DNA of 64,000 nt from positions 215,506-279,505 of the forward strand of contig WQXO01000001.1 of assembly GCA_009784825.1 (NCBI GenBank). The letters run 5' to 3'. This document shows positions 9,801 to 18,429 of the stretch, in pieces. The notes under the pieces were generated by a model that made no database searches, was not told the origin of the DNA, and was given only the letters and a program-made list of their open reading frames with translations. Source of the DNA: Oscillospiraceae bacterium. GTDB lineage: Bacteria; Bacillota; Clostridia; Oscillospirales; Ruminococcaceae. The translations under genes and the position numbers were made by a program. How positions within the stretch are numbered: the first letter of the stretch is position 1; each line of letters begins with the position of its first letter.

Positions 9801-10712
9801 GTCAAAGCCTGCACAGCCTACCGCCTCTTTAAAGAAGTATTGCTTGTAGCCCGTCACTACACCGTCTCGAAGAATGGGGGCGTTACGGTCTTCAAAGGTA
9901 AACATAGCCTTGGTCGAGCCTAAGAAAGCCCTGCCTACGTTGACTAATTTCTTCCCGTCTACTTCATATGTAGCGTCCTCATGTGACAGGGAAATATCCT
10001 TTCGGAAAAGCGACGCTAAGGTATCGAAGTTACGGTGGCGGTTGTATACCGTTTGTTCTTCCTTGCGGTGTTTTTCGTCGGGTATTTCTGCGATTTTCAA
10101 CTGATATTTCAGCTTATACGCCTCGAAATGCTGTTCTTCCTTTAACTTCATGGCGTCGGCACGCTCCTTCGAGCCTAACGGGAGCGACCGTGCGAAGTGG
10201 GTGAACAGGCTTGCTTTTTTCTGTTGCAACTCATAACTTGCTTCCAACTTTTCAATTGGTGTCCAATTTTTGTTGTCAATCAGTTTAACCTCATGCTCAA
10301 GATTGAGTTCTTTAATTTGTTCTTGAAGATGTTTTTTCTCCGCTTTCATCGTTGCAGAGGTCACTGCACCGGTTTCTGCGGCGAATTCTCGGTCTGCCCT
10401 TAATCTCTTAACTTCATCAAGGTTACTGCGACGTTGTTTAAGTAGCTGTTGCCGCTTTTTGCGTTCGGAACGCTCCATAGTCTTGCTGTCGTTGTGCAGA
10501 GTTAATTCCTCGCGTTGTATAGCAAGCTTTAATTCTGTAGGCACAATATACTCATCTTCATATATGGATTCCTGTTTAAATCGGTCAAGCTCTTTTTGCC
10601 GTTCTTCTTTCATGGTGTCTTTGATTACGTCCTGCACCGGCTGTTGAAAAACGGGCTGTTGTATTTGTTGTTGTTGATTAACTTGTAAGCCTTGGTCTTC
10701 GGGTCCGCTCAT
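6858..10712 (-). CDS. Large CIS-associated protein with two tandem kinase-like (PI3/4K/HipA-like) repeats; candidate effector
   Basis: Two internal repeats, each with FKEAV(G/N)C, VLGSFQE(V/L) and REHTLDWL(M/L)CN(Y/F)DTKGENF...(A)LDKE/(A)FDKE; charged helical spacers; GGAAGGGGG RBS. Confidence 0.75.
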   Translation of the reverse strand: MSGPEDQGLQVNQQQQIQQPVFQQPVQDVIKDTMKEERQKELDRFKQESIYEDEYIVPTELKLAIQREELTLHNDSKTMERSERKKRQQLLKQRRSNLDEVKRLRADREFAAETGAVTSATMKAEKKHLQEQIKELNLEHEVKLIDNKNWTPIEKLEASYELQQKKASLFTHFARSLPLGSKERADAMKLKEEQHFEAYKLKYQLKIAEIPDEKHRKEEQTVYNRHRNFDTLASLFRKDISLSHEDATYEVDGKKLVNVGRAFLGSTKAMFTFEDRNAPILRDGVVTGYKQYFFKEAVGCAGFDRPEGAIVTESAYKLQSILSPGSAVAAFFAKDEKTGRVLGSFQEVIDVQRGGFDLFEWQKKSDFEPLPEDIKKDVIREHTLDWLMCNYDTKGENFIQRNDGKMIALDKETSFMKLHKDGAKHMNTDYAPHSENTLYNVLFSRYIQGKEEINFQDFLPQIERIESMSNAEYMKMFDQVLDQKYGKAGDLLYPNMEREKAHDLILKRKVQLRDEYRNFFTDLQRQKEQINLDKMRGSNDITKEDYAIELARIKKEEFRFTGEPADQPVEIKINANAYINKQAPSFTALSQNMKSGMLRKNKGGSLTTEQKRKVLNRSLLMVELVQLREQRRAENIGENTESVQLGIKYRSMADRVKALDEYARSLPMGELRVKAMEEKEKAVLEADSLRREYKITLIQDPKLRERELKTFKRHQWYDLAKSVFRKVHPVSREDTKITTPEGRTLTNVGRATFGGTKPMYIFEDQSVTPAKKYLFKEAVNCLGMAKASAAVVTEGASKLQQYLCGEYSIPAFTYRDSKGKVLGSFQELVEKEDNAPDLFKWQVNPEQTNLPPGETPIELTPQIKQEILREHTLDWLLCNFDTKGENFLFRKVDGHLCAFDKEASFSKMKDPGSEHMSETFKPHSNETIYNVIFRQFKENKLALNLNDVLPQIQRMEQMDNTEYMNMFTPMLDEKYGTEVSEKKTNAYNSILARKQGLREEYRTFFTHLCNERKLDMSENRDGAFMFKDEREAWYAERNPIKYDEVEKRRQVLENTAPNELTFGSDETSKQLMLEMVDIITASRNSMEYFDEKALELGLKNVRDERRIMVALLTGYKRDRNGNPTTPDEELKRDRDRQVIDDYLSGEQEKRESWISQIIDLTLDYNFTPEMADLEHIKNNYKDMRYLSFAMINTDNLKMGNPEYFKKHTERTKKLEALSMVHASYGNLVDQYSKSKGFIYNLYNIDRFIMKPQEVEDKMETLFLVEIENCKNVYLKSLAKYNEQK

Positions 10713-10728
10713 GTTCTTACCCCCTTCC

Positions 10729-11607
10729 TTATATTTCGTTCATGTCCCATGACGCTAAATAAAAGTTTGCGATGATTTCTTTCCCGGGTAGCAGCTTTTC
10801 GGTGAGTGCCACCGAAGCGGGTGTGACCGCCGCTACAGAAAGCTTACCCTCGGGTCTTACCTTAGGAACCTCTTTCAGCAGTTGGGAGAATAATGCGATT
10901 AGTTGTTTTTTTGCATCAGGCAGACACCATACGAAGCTGACGTATAACCCGTCCTCCTGTGCGTCCTCAATGAATATTGCGGCTTGTATGCCGTTGTTGT
11001 TTTTTGCACATAAGCACAAGGGTTTCACATAATCCTCGTCCTCACCGCTTGCAAGGTCTTGCACGTATTGCTCACCGTCTCTTTTGAGGTTAAGCCAGAA
11101 GATGTTGCGGTCGGCTTTCGACAGTTCAAAGAACGGAACAATCGGCATTGTGTTTTGGCTGTCGGGGAGCTTGATGTCTTTTAATTCGGAGATGTCTACC
11201 TGACATACATAACCCTCCTCCTCTGATACCGAGAAGTTATCCTGTTCGGCGAAGAAGAGGTACATGGGGTCAGTTTTTCCGTTTGCCGCAAACGAACAAA
11301 CGACGGGGGAAACCGTTTCGTCGGCGAAGCTGCACAGGAATTGCAGCATGGTTGTGCCTACGCCCTGCCTGCGGTATTCATCGGAGACCGCAATGTATTC
11401 CACCATAAAAAGTGGCTCGTCAAGGCTGAACACCAATACACCGCACGCTGTCCCTTCCGAGATTGCACCGATTGCGTAAAGCTCCTCCCTTAAAATCATT
11501 TCAACATGCTCTTGAGTCAGAATGGGTGCGAACCATTTTATGGTTTCGCCTGTAATTTTGATACATTCCATATATTGAACCGCCTTTCGTTTTGTAATAT
11601 TTTTCAT
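10729..11607 (-). CDS. GNAT-family N-acetyltransferase-like protein
   Basis: VEYIAVSDEYRRQGVGTTMLQFL (acetyl-CoA binding motif A); paralog of 18430..19323. Confidence 0.8.
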   Translation of the reverse strand: MKNITKRKAVQYMECIKITGETIKWFAPILTQEHVEMILREELYAIGAISEGTACGVLVFSLDEPLFMVEYIAVSDEYRRQGVGTTMLQFLCSFADETVSPVVCSFAANGKTDPMYLFFAEQDNFSVSEEEGYVCQVDISELKDIKLPDSQNTMPIVPFFELSKADRNIFWLNLKRDGEQYVQDLASGEDEDYVKPLCLCAKNNNGIQAAIFIEDAQEDGLYVSFVWCLPDAKKQLIALFSQLLKEVPKVRPEGKLSVAAVTPASVALTEKLLPGKEIIANFYLASWDMNEI

Positions 11608-11646
11608 GTTGATTATATCACATATTACACAAAAGGCAAAGCGAAT

Positions 11647-11672
11647 TTTAAAGATTTTAGTAAATCTTTAAA
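11647..11672. promoter_or_regulatory. Perfect 11-bp inverted repeat, putative operator
   Basis: TTTAAAGATTT-TAGT-AAATCTTTAAA, 19 nt upstream of the -35 at 11692, in a divergent promoter region. Confidence 0.55.
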
Positions 11673-11691
11673 CTATAACCCTTGTTTTCAA

Positions 11692-11721
11692 TTGACAAAC
11701 TAATCCTTAACATGTTAATAT
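11692..11721 (+). promoter_or_regulatory. Putative sigma-A promoter (TTGACA-18-TAATAT)
   Basis: Consensus -35, near-consensus -10; TSS predicted about 11728, supporting ATG 11770 as the start. Confidence 0.6.
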
Positions 11722-11769
11722 TAGACAATGGGGCGAGTATGCTTATTTGTGATTGTGAGGATTTTAGTT

Positions 11770-14568
11770 ATGGCTAATGATTTTGTTAAAGCAGGGGAAA
11801 AGAATATATTAGAGCATGAGCAGTGGGCGACACATGCCAAGGATTATGAAATTAAGCTCGCCGAAGCTCTTGCCAACGACACAGAGGTTAAGGAAGAGGC
11901 GAACAAGGCGTTGTTTAAAGTCGGGAAAGCCCTTTCTATGTATTACGGTTCGGGGCATAGGTTAATCGCCGCTCCCGAAAAGGAAAAAGAAGAAGAAAAA
12001 TCAAAAGAAGAAACCAAAACAGAGCCGCCCAAGGATTTAATAAATGCGGTTGTTGTGTTGGAGCAAAAGACGGGGAACGAAGCTCCTATTGTTGAGCCTA
12101 AGTCCGAAGAACAGGAATCTACTACTAAAGAACAGAAGTCAAGCGAAACTCAATTAGTTCCGAAGGAAGCACCGCCCGAGATAAAAGAAAAAGAAGAAAT
12201 CAAGAAAAAAGAAGAAACTAAAGAAAAAGAAGAAGTAAAAGAAACCGTTGAGGTTCGTGATGAGCCGCCGTTTTTTGACCCTGAGCCGAAAAGCGTAGAG
12301 GAGCTTAAAAAACTATATCATAAATTAGCTTTGAAGCACCATCCCGATAAGGGCGGAAAAAAGGAAAAAATGCAGACGGTTATTGATGAATATACTGTGT
12401 TGAAGGCAAAGCTTGAGCCGGAGAAACAGGACGTTCCAAATCCTGAGCAGACTGAACCCGAGCAAACCAAATCCGAAACTACCGAAACAACCGAGCAAAT
12501 GAAAACTGAGCCTGAGCAGACCAAGTCTGAAACTATCGAGACCGCTCCTGTGCAGGATTTACTTAATAAGAAAAATGATACCAAACCAAAAGCAAAGTCT
12601 CTTGTTTCGGATACACCCGGCTCGCTTGAGATTAACCAGACCTTAACAGAGTCGTTCACCCATACACGGGACGGCAGGAAAAAGAAAGGTGACTTAGTTA
12701 AAAACGCTCAAGAAATCGACCGAATTGTAAACAAGGACGGTTCTCTTGCAGAAAAAATGGGGCTGATGAAAAATGCCTTGCATGGCCCTAAGTCCATGAA
12801 AAACATCGCCAAGGAGATGAATGACCTTGACCCCATGTCAAGGTATGAATTAGGGTTGAACAGAAAAGCAGTAAACGAGGACATGAAGGACGACGACTGG
12901 AATATCGGAAATAAGGACATGAGCGTTTCTAAATGGAGTCCCAAGCGTTTAACCGACAGCATTGCCGAAAGGAGAGCGGCGAACAAAAAAGAACAGGAAA
13001 AGAAAAAAGCGAGAGCCGCCGGCTTCAGATTAAGCGATAACGCCAATGATTCTATTCCCCGAATGCTGAGAATGTATAAATGGTTGGGGGCGGACGATGA
13101 TGAATTAGTCATGTTTCGTGCCGCCATGATTGGCTGGTCGGTTAATGGGAAAACCTCACTTTATGACGTTGTGAAAGGCTCTGAAAGGGCAGGCGTTAAA
13201 GGGAGTGACGAAAACTCCGACAACGCCATTAAGCTGTATCAGACGCTTGACCCGTTCGGGTATTCGTATCTGCGGAATAAAGCCGCTGTTGAACGGCAGT
13301 TCCCCCACGAGCATGTTTATCGTGAGATGATGGGTGACGAGGATATAGACGACGATTATGAGCATGAGGGGCAGAACGCTTTAGCCACAGAAAAAGAAAC
13401 CGGGAAAATGAAAACCGCCGCAGGTCATGCTATGGGAATGTATTCCACTGATTTACATTCGATGATGGACGAGGGAATGAATAAGGGTAAGCGTGTGTCG
13501 GAGGGTATTAGAGATAGTGAGGGCGAAAAGTTCAGTGAAACCCGCAAGAAGTTAGCACAGACTTCGGGTATGTTGATGATGGAATCCCTGCCTTATATAA
13601 AAAAGGAAAAGGGCAAGAATGTGTTTTATTCCACCACGACGGCTAAAGCCTTGTCGGATTATCGAAAGCCGGGTAAGAGAATCACTGTTGAGAATTTCAC
13701 CAAGATGTCACAGGATGAGGGTGTGGCAGACAATAATTATAAGAAACCCGGCGGTTTGTCCTCGCTGATGAGTAAGCCTGTGCGGTTGCAAATTCATCTT
13801 GACGGGCATGGCGGCGTTGACTTGAAAAAACATGGAGTTATGAAAGACGGCAACGACATGCTGATGATGAAGGCTACCGAGTTAGAGGTGGTTGACGGGT
13901 TGACGCAATACGATTATTTGGATAACGAGGGAAAACAAAAAATCAAGGGGTTCTCAAGTATTAATACTGTTACTTTAAGAGAGGTGGGTAATCCTTTAAA
14001 TAAGTATAAGGAAAAGGATGCTGAAAGTGCGTTCGCCAACCCCCTGCTCCCGTATGCACCGCTTCCGAATGTTCCCGTAAAGGAAACACCTGTGACTGAA
14101 ACACCTGTGACCGAAACCCCCATAATACAAGAAACCCCCGTAACACAGGAAACAACCGAAACAGGCGGCACTCCTATTGAAATAAAAAGCGAGATGACCA
14201 ACGACGAAGATGTCATTCCTGACGTTGAACCCAAAACCACACAGGAAAACGAAATTCAAATCGTCGAAACCCAAGAAAAGGACGACCGCTCTGAAGACCA
14301 TGTCACTCTGTACAGCAAGTTAGAGCGGCTTCTCGACGAGGACAAGGGCGATGAATTGAAAAAGCCCACATCCGATTATAAGAGTGAGAATTATGCTAAT
14401 GCAATTATGGCGTTTTTACAGGACAGGGGAGAGAATTTAAAAGACCTGTCCGCAAAATCCGGTGACGATATTAAGAAAACTATTCTGTCACACATAAAAG
14501 ACGACCAAAACAAATATACCGTTTTAGTGAGACTGTTCAGCCTTAAACAAAAGCCTAAAGCATTCTAA
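11770..14568 (+). CDS. CIS-associated candidate effector with J-domain and degenerate ART-like C-terminal region
   Basis: SVEELKKLYHKLALKHHPDKGGKKEKMQTVIDEYTVLKAKLE (J-domain with HPD); Pro/Glu/Lys/Thr repeat linkers; LSDYRKPGKRITVENFTKMSQDEGVA and NDMLMMKATELEVVDG...VTLREV resemble ART-fold motifs. ATG 11770 has RBS GTGAGG. Confidence 0.7.
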   Translation: MANDFVKAGEKNILEHEQWATHAKDYEIKLAEALANDTEVKEEANKALFKVGKALSMYYGSGHRLIAAPEKEKEEEKSKEETKTEPPKDLINAVVVLEQKTGNEAPIVEPKSEEQESTTKEQKSSETQLVPKEAPPEIKEKEEIKKKEETKEKEEVKETVEVRDEPPFFDPEPKSVEELKKLYHKLALKHHPDKGGKKEKMQTVIDEYTVLKAKLEPEKQDVPNPEQTEPEQTKSETTETTEQMKTEPEQTKSETIETAPVQDLLNKKNDTKPKAKSLVSDTPGSLEINQTLTESFTHTRDGRKKKGDLVKNAQEIDRIVNKDGSLAEKMGLMKNALHGPKSMKNIAKEMNDLDPMSRYELGLNRKAVNEDMKDDDWNIGNKDMSVSKWSPKRLTDSIAERRAANKKEQEKKKARAAGFRLSDNANDSIPRMLRMYKWLGADDDELVMFRAAMIGWSVNGKTSLYDVVKGSERAGVKGSDENSDNAIKLYQTLDPFGYSYLRNKAAVERQFPHEHVYREMMGDEDIDDDYEHEGQNALATEKETGKMKTAAGHAMGMYSTDLHSMMDEGMNKGKRVSEGIRDSEGEKFSETRKKLAQTSGMLMMESLPYIKKEKGKNVFYSTTTAKALSDYRKPGKRITVENFTKMSQDEGVADNNYKKPGGLSSLMSKPVRLQIHLDGHGGVDLKKHGVMKDGNDMLMMKATELEVVDGLTQYDYLDNEGKQKIKGFSSINTVTLREVGNPLNKYKEKDAESAFANPLLPYAPLPNVPVKETPVTETPVTETPIIQETPVTQETTETGGTPIEIKSEMTNDEDVIPDVEPKTTQENEIQIVETQEKDDRSEDHVTLYSKLERLLDEDKGDELKKPTSDYKSENYANAIMAFLQDRGENLKDLSAKSGDDIKKTILSHIKDDQNKYTVLVRLFSLKQKPKAF

Positions 14569-14583
14569 ATGTAGGATAATATA

Positions 14584-16746
14584 ATGGAAAACAAGCCGCT
14601 TAAAGATTTAACCGAGTTTTATTTCGGTGAAGAAAACCCTGTGTATTATAAATCTCATCAGGAGCAGATTGGCTCGTGGGTGAGGTTTGTGGATATGCTG
14701 TTAGCGGCATTGTTAATTCGCAAGCAGAACGGTGAAATTCTCTTATCTGTTCCCGGAGAGCGGGAGGACGCTTTTGTGGCGTTGGAGAAAATAGAAAGTG
14801 CTGATTATGTAATCCCTGAGTTCACCGAAATAATGGAGAAAATATTCGAGTGTGGGGCTGAGTTATATGATGATGGTGTTGTTCTCCCTTTGAACGATTT
14901 AATCTTGAAATTAAGGCTCAACCCCTTTGAAATATTCTGCGTTGTTTTGGCATTTGCGGTTGAGCGTGACCGGAAATATGAAGCGGTGTTCAATGTTTTA
15001 GGTAGCAGCTCAGAAATAAAAAAACCCACCCTCGGATTGGCGTATGAGCTTTTTTCGATGGTGGTGAGCTTGGATTATGGGGAGGCGTTTTTCTTCTCCC
15101 ATTGTCACAGCAACTGCTCGAAATTTTTGTTCGAGAGCTTCGCCGATAAACCCGAACAATCCCGCTTGGCGAAACCCCTGTCGCTTAATAAAATGGCGTT
15201 GTATTATTTAGCGGACACGAAATTGCCCTTTGATGAAATTCCCGCTTTTTGTGAGTTTTTCCCCGCCGCTTCAATGAATGAAGAAGTCCTTTGTCATGAA
15301 GACGAGATTAACATATGCACTGCATTAATTAACAGTGAGTTTTCATTAGGTTCAGGCAAGCAGACCTGCTTATTAAATTTACACGGGCCCGACGGGAGCG
15401 GGCGGCGGTTCATTTTAAGAAAAGCCTGTGCCGATTTAAGCTTAGATGTAATTGTTGCCGACTGCACTGCTTTTTTGAAAATGCCGCTTTACGATATGAG
15501 GAAACAGGCGGGCATGCTGGCGGGGTACAGTATATTAAGCGGGGCTGTGCTGTGTTTAAACGAGTTCAATATTACACGGGAAAATCAAGATATAGCACGT
15601 GAAATGCTGAAATTCCTGTCGCAGTCGATGAGCTTCACGGCAATCATCAGCAACACTCGAATGATTGTGCCACCCCCCGATACCTGTGTGTATCACGGGT
15701 TTGAGGTAAAGTCCACCTCCTTCGAGGAACAGCGTGGCTTGTGGAATTATTTTGCGAATGTCGGCGGGTACACATTTAATGACGACGTGGATATTGAAAA
15801 AGTTATTTCCACCTTTGATTTACCTGCAGGGCATATAAAAGATGTGCTGCAATTAGCACAAATTCAAGCGGCTGTTAATGAGGGTGTTATAACTCACCGA
15901 AATATATGTGACGCAATTCGGGAGAAAAACCGTGTCGAAATCAGTGCTTTTGCCGAGTTAATGCGAACCGAGTTCACATGGGGTGACCTTGTCCTCGGGG
16001 AGGAAAGTGTTAACATGCTCCAAAAAGTGTGCAATCGTGTTTTGTATAAACGTGTAGTAAACGACAAATGGGGAATGGGGAGAAAACTTCCGTACGGGCG
16101 GGGGTTGTCTGTAGTGTTATACGGGCCACCCGGAACAGGTAAAACTATGGCGGCACAGGTTATCGCCAATGAAATCGGCAGGGATATTTATAGGATTGAC
16201 CTGTCACGCATGATTAGTAAATATATCGGGGAGACCGAGAAGAATTTGGGTGAGGTGTTTGATGCGGCACAAAACGTAAATGCGGTGCTGTTTTTCGATG
16301 AGGCTGACGCACTGTTCACCAAACGAACCGAGGTTAAGGAAGCAAGGGACAAATACGCCAATACCGAAACCTCGTATCTGTTACAGAAAATCGAAGCCTA
16401 TAACGGGATTACTGTTCTTGCCACGAACAACGCCTCTAACTTTGATGTGGCGTTTAAGCGGCGAATAAACTATTTCGTGAATATAGAAATGCCTAATCCC
16501 GAGGAGAGGCTTAAGCTTTGGCAGTCGCTGATTACCGAGAAAATGCCGCTTGACGACAGTGTAAACATATCGGCATTAGCACGGAAGTTTGAGCTTTCGG
16601 GGAGTGAGATTAAATCGGCATTAATAGAGGCGGCTTATGCGGCGGCGGCAGGGAATTCCCGAATTACGCAGGAGATGTTGTTGACTGCTATATCGGACGA
16701 GTATAAAAAAAGCGGGCGAATTATATTTAAACAAGACATGAGGTAA
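14584..16746 (+). CDS. AAA+ ATPase of CIS type (Afp15-like)
   Basis: Walker A GPPGTGKT, Walker B VLFFDEADALF, sensor ATNN; long N-terminal domain; paralog of 20218..22527. Confidence 0.9.
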   Translation: MENKPLKDLTEFYFGEENPVYYKSHQEQIGSWVRFVDMLLAALLIRKQNGEILLSVPGEREDAFVALEKIESADYVIPEFTEIMEKIFECGAELYDDGVVLPLNDLILKLRLNPFEIFCVVLAFAVERDRKYEAVFNVLGSSSEIKKPTLGLAYELFSMVVSLDYGEAFFFSHCHSNCSKFLFESFADKPEQSRLAKPLSLNKMALYYLADTKLPFDEIPAFCEFFPAASMNEEVLCHEDEINICTALINSEFSLGSGKQTCLLNLHGPDGSGRRFILRKACADLSLDVIVADCTAFLKMPLYDMRKQAGMLAGYSILSGAVLCLNEFNITRENQDIAREMLKFLSQSMSFTAIISNTRMIVPPPDTCVYHGFEVKSTSFEEQRGLWNYFANVGGYTFNDDVDIEKVISTFDLPAGHIKDVLQLAQIQAAVNEGVITHRNICDAIREKNRVEISAFAELMRTEFTWGDLVLGEESVNMLQKVCNRVLYKRVVNDKWGMGRKLPYGRGLSVVLYGPPGTGKTMAAQVIANEIGRDIYRIDLSRMISKYIGETEKNLGEVFDAAQNVNAVLFFDEADALFTKRTEVKEARDKYANTETSYLLQKIEAYNGITVLATNNASNFDVAFKRRINYFVNIEMPNPEERLKLWQSLITEKMPLDDSVNISALARKFELSGSEIKSALIEAAYAAAAGNSRITQEMLLTAISDEYKKSGRIIFKQDMR

Positions 16747-16758
16747 AAGGGGGAAATT

Positions 16759-18414
16759 ATGAGCGGAACGGAACACAAACAAAAGAATAAATTAATCGAC
16801 GCTAATCAGCAGTTAGTGCAAAATGCGGTTTTTCAAATGGAGGAAAACCCGGTTCAGTATATTGAGGAGATTCCGGTTCAGGACACTACACACCGGGCGA
16901 TTGAACTGACTGATGAACAGCAGATAATTCAACAGCAGGTGCAGGAAATCAACATTGATTTAACCACTCACCGTGCTGTTGTTGTTCCCGAGAAAACTGC
17001 ACCTGTTAGGCAAGCACCGCAGGTCAACCGAATGGACACCAAGGCCGAACGTAACGCTTTTAAGAAAGAGCAGAAAAAGCGTGCGGAAAAAAAGTGGTGG
17101 CAAGGCTTCCAAAGGGAGGAGGAGCGTGAAAAATCCCTTGAGCTTGCCGACAGTAAGTGGGCGAAAAAGGAAAAGATTCAAGGGAAAAAGACAGTTAAGG
17201 ACGTTTATGACGAGGTAAAAGAAGGGGTTTTCACCGGCTTTGAAAAGCTGCCCTACGCCCTAAAAAATCAGCTTGCCTCCGACTATATAAAGGGTGAATT
17301 CTTTCAAAAAATTTCGGGGTTGAAAACCGAGAGGGATATAAAAAAGTTCATTAATTCATTAGAAACAAAGGAGCTGCACAATCCTGTTATGCGGTTGGGG
17401 CTTTCGATGGGGGCGAGAGAGGGTTATAATGGGGTGACAAAGGAAACCTTCCGCCAGATTGATAACCTTATGGCGTGCAAAATTATGAAAAACACGTTAA
17501 TGCCGTCGCCGAATAACCCGGATATATCGAACGAGGATTTGCTTCAGCATAAGGCGGCACAGCTGTTCATCGCCAAGAACCTGTATCTCGCACATGTAGG
17601 GAAGTTATCGAGAGTTGGGCGAACCGGCTCTAAATATGTTGAGCCGGGCAATGATGTGAAATATGAATGGGGCGAACCCGTTACTACGGCGTTTGTGCAT
17701 TGCTCACGTGTGCATTATGTGTTCCCTAAAGCCGACGATGAGGTTATGCAAAGTCAACAGAAAGAGATGTGGAACGCACTCTATAACACGACTACGGGAA
17801 TGAAAGACGGCATAGGCGGCTTGAACGGCGGGAACAAGTTAAGGGGAAGCTCAACCCACTCTATTAAACAAAGAAAAGTCAAGACCGACAAAACCCCCGA
17901 GGTTAAAGCAGAGGAAGACAAGGTTAAGTTTAACTTTAAAGGGCAGATGGGTTTAAACGCGGCAATCGGCGGATTAGGTAATTCGGGCGTGGGCGGTCAA
18001 TCGCTTAAGCGTGACGGTACCTGCGGACACGTCTATTCCATGAGGAAAGAGGGTGGAGTCGGCGTTTACGGCGGTTATTTAATCGGGTTTGAATCCGACG
18101 AGTATAAGAAAACCAATCAAATGGGGCATACACATAACATGATGGCGACAGGGGAGCATGCCTCGAGCTTCGGCTGTCAGCGTGTCGACGAGAGGGGTGC
18201 GAAGTATGGCGGGCGTGAGGTGGATTTGTCGGAGTTCACCACCGAGCAGATTAACACTAAATTAACCGAATTCGACAAGGGAATGAGACACCTCATGGCG
18301 ACTGACATGGACGAGTATGAACATATGATTGACAGGTTAGTCGGGAATGTTATGGATGCCGGCGAGTTAATGCAATTTGAGAGCGTTATTAAAACTGCGG
18401 TCAGCAAAATATAA
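16759..18414 (+). CDS. CIS-associated candidate effector, orphan His/Cys-rich C-terminal domain
   Basis: Q-rich N-terminus resembling that of the 1284-aa protein; C-terminal GTCGHVYSMRKEGG...GGYLIGFESDEY...MGHTHNMMATGEHASSFGCQRVDERGAKYGGREVDL. Confidence 0.65.
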   Translation: MSGTEHKQKNKLIDANQQLVQNAVFQMEENPVQYIEEIPVQDTTHRAIELTDEQQIIQQQVQEINIDLTTHRAVVVPEKTAPVRQAPQVNRMDTKAERNAFKKEQKKRAEKKWWQGFQREEEREKSLELADSKWAKKEKIQGKKTVKDVYDEVKEGVFTGFEKLPYALKNQLASDYIKGEFFQKISGLKTERDIKKFINSLETKELHNPVMRLGLSMGAREGYNGVTKETFRQIDNLMACKIMKNTLMPSPNNPDISNEDLLQHKAAQLFIAKNLYLAHVGKLSRVGRTGSKYVEPGNDVKYEWGEPVTTAFVHCSRVHYVFPKADDEVMQSQQKEMWNALYNTTTGMKDGIGGLNGGNKLRGSSTHSIKQRKVKTDKTPEVKAEEDKVKFNFKGQMGLNAAIGGLGNSGVGGQSLKRDGTCGHVYSMRKEGGVGVYGGYLIGFESDEYKKTNQMGHTHNMMATGEHASSFGCQRVDERGAKYGGREVDLSEFTTEQINTKLTEFDKGMRHLMATDMDEYEHMIDRLVGNVMDAGELMQFESVIKTAVSKI

Positions 18415-18429
18415 ATAACGGGAGGGGTT

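Noticed and set aside
7092-10647. Several plus-strand ORFs of 60-130 aa antisense to the 1284-aa gene
   Set aside because: No family resemblance or RBS pattern; they follow from the codon bias of the long minus-strand ORF
14090-14165. GAAACACCTGTGACTGA repeats as a noncoding direct-repeat array
   Set aside because: They encode a short ETPVTETPVTETP linker within the J-domain protein
12318-14301. Minus-strand ORFs opposite the J-domain protein (e.g. 12318..12659, 13914..14240)
   Set aside because: Low-complexity translations of the repeat-rich linkers, not independent genes
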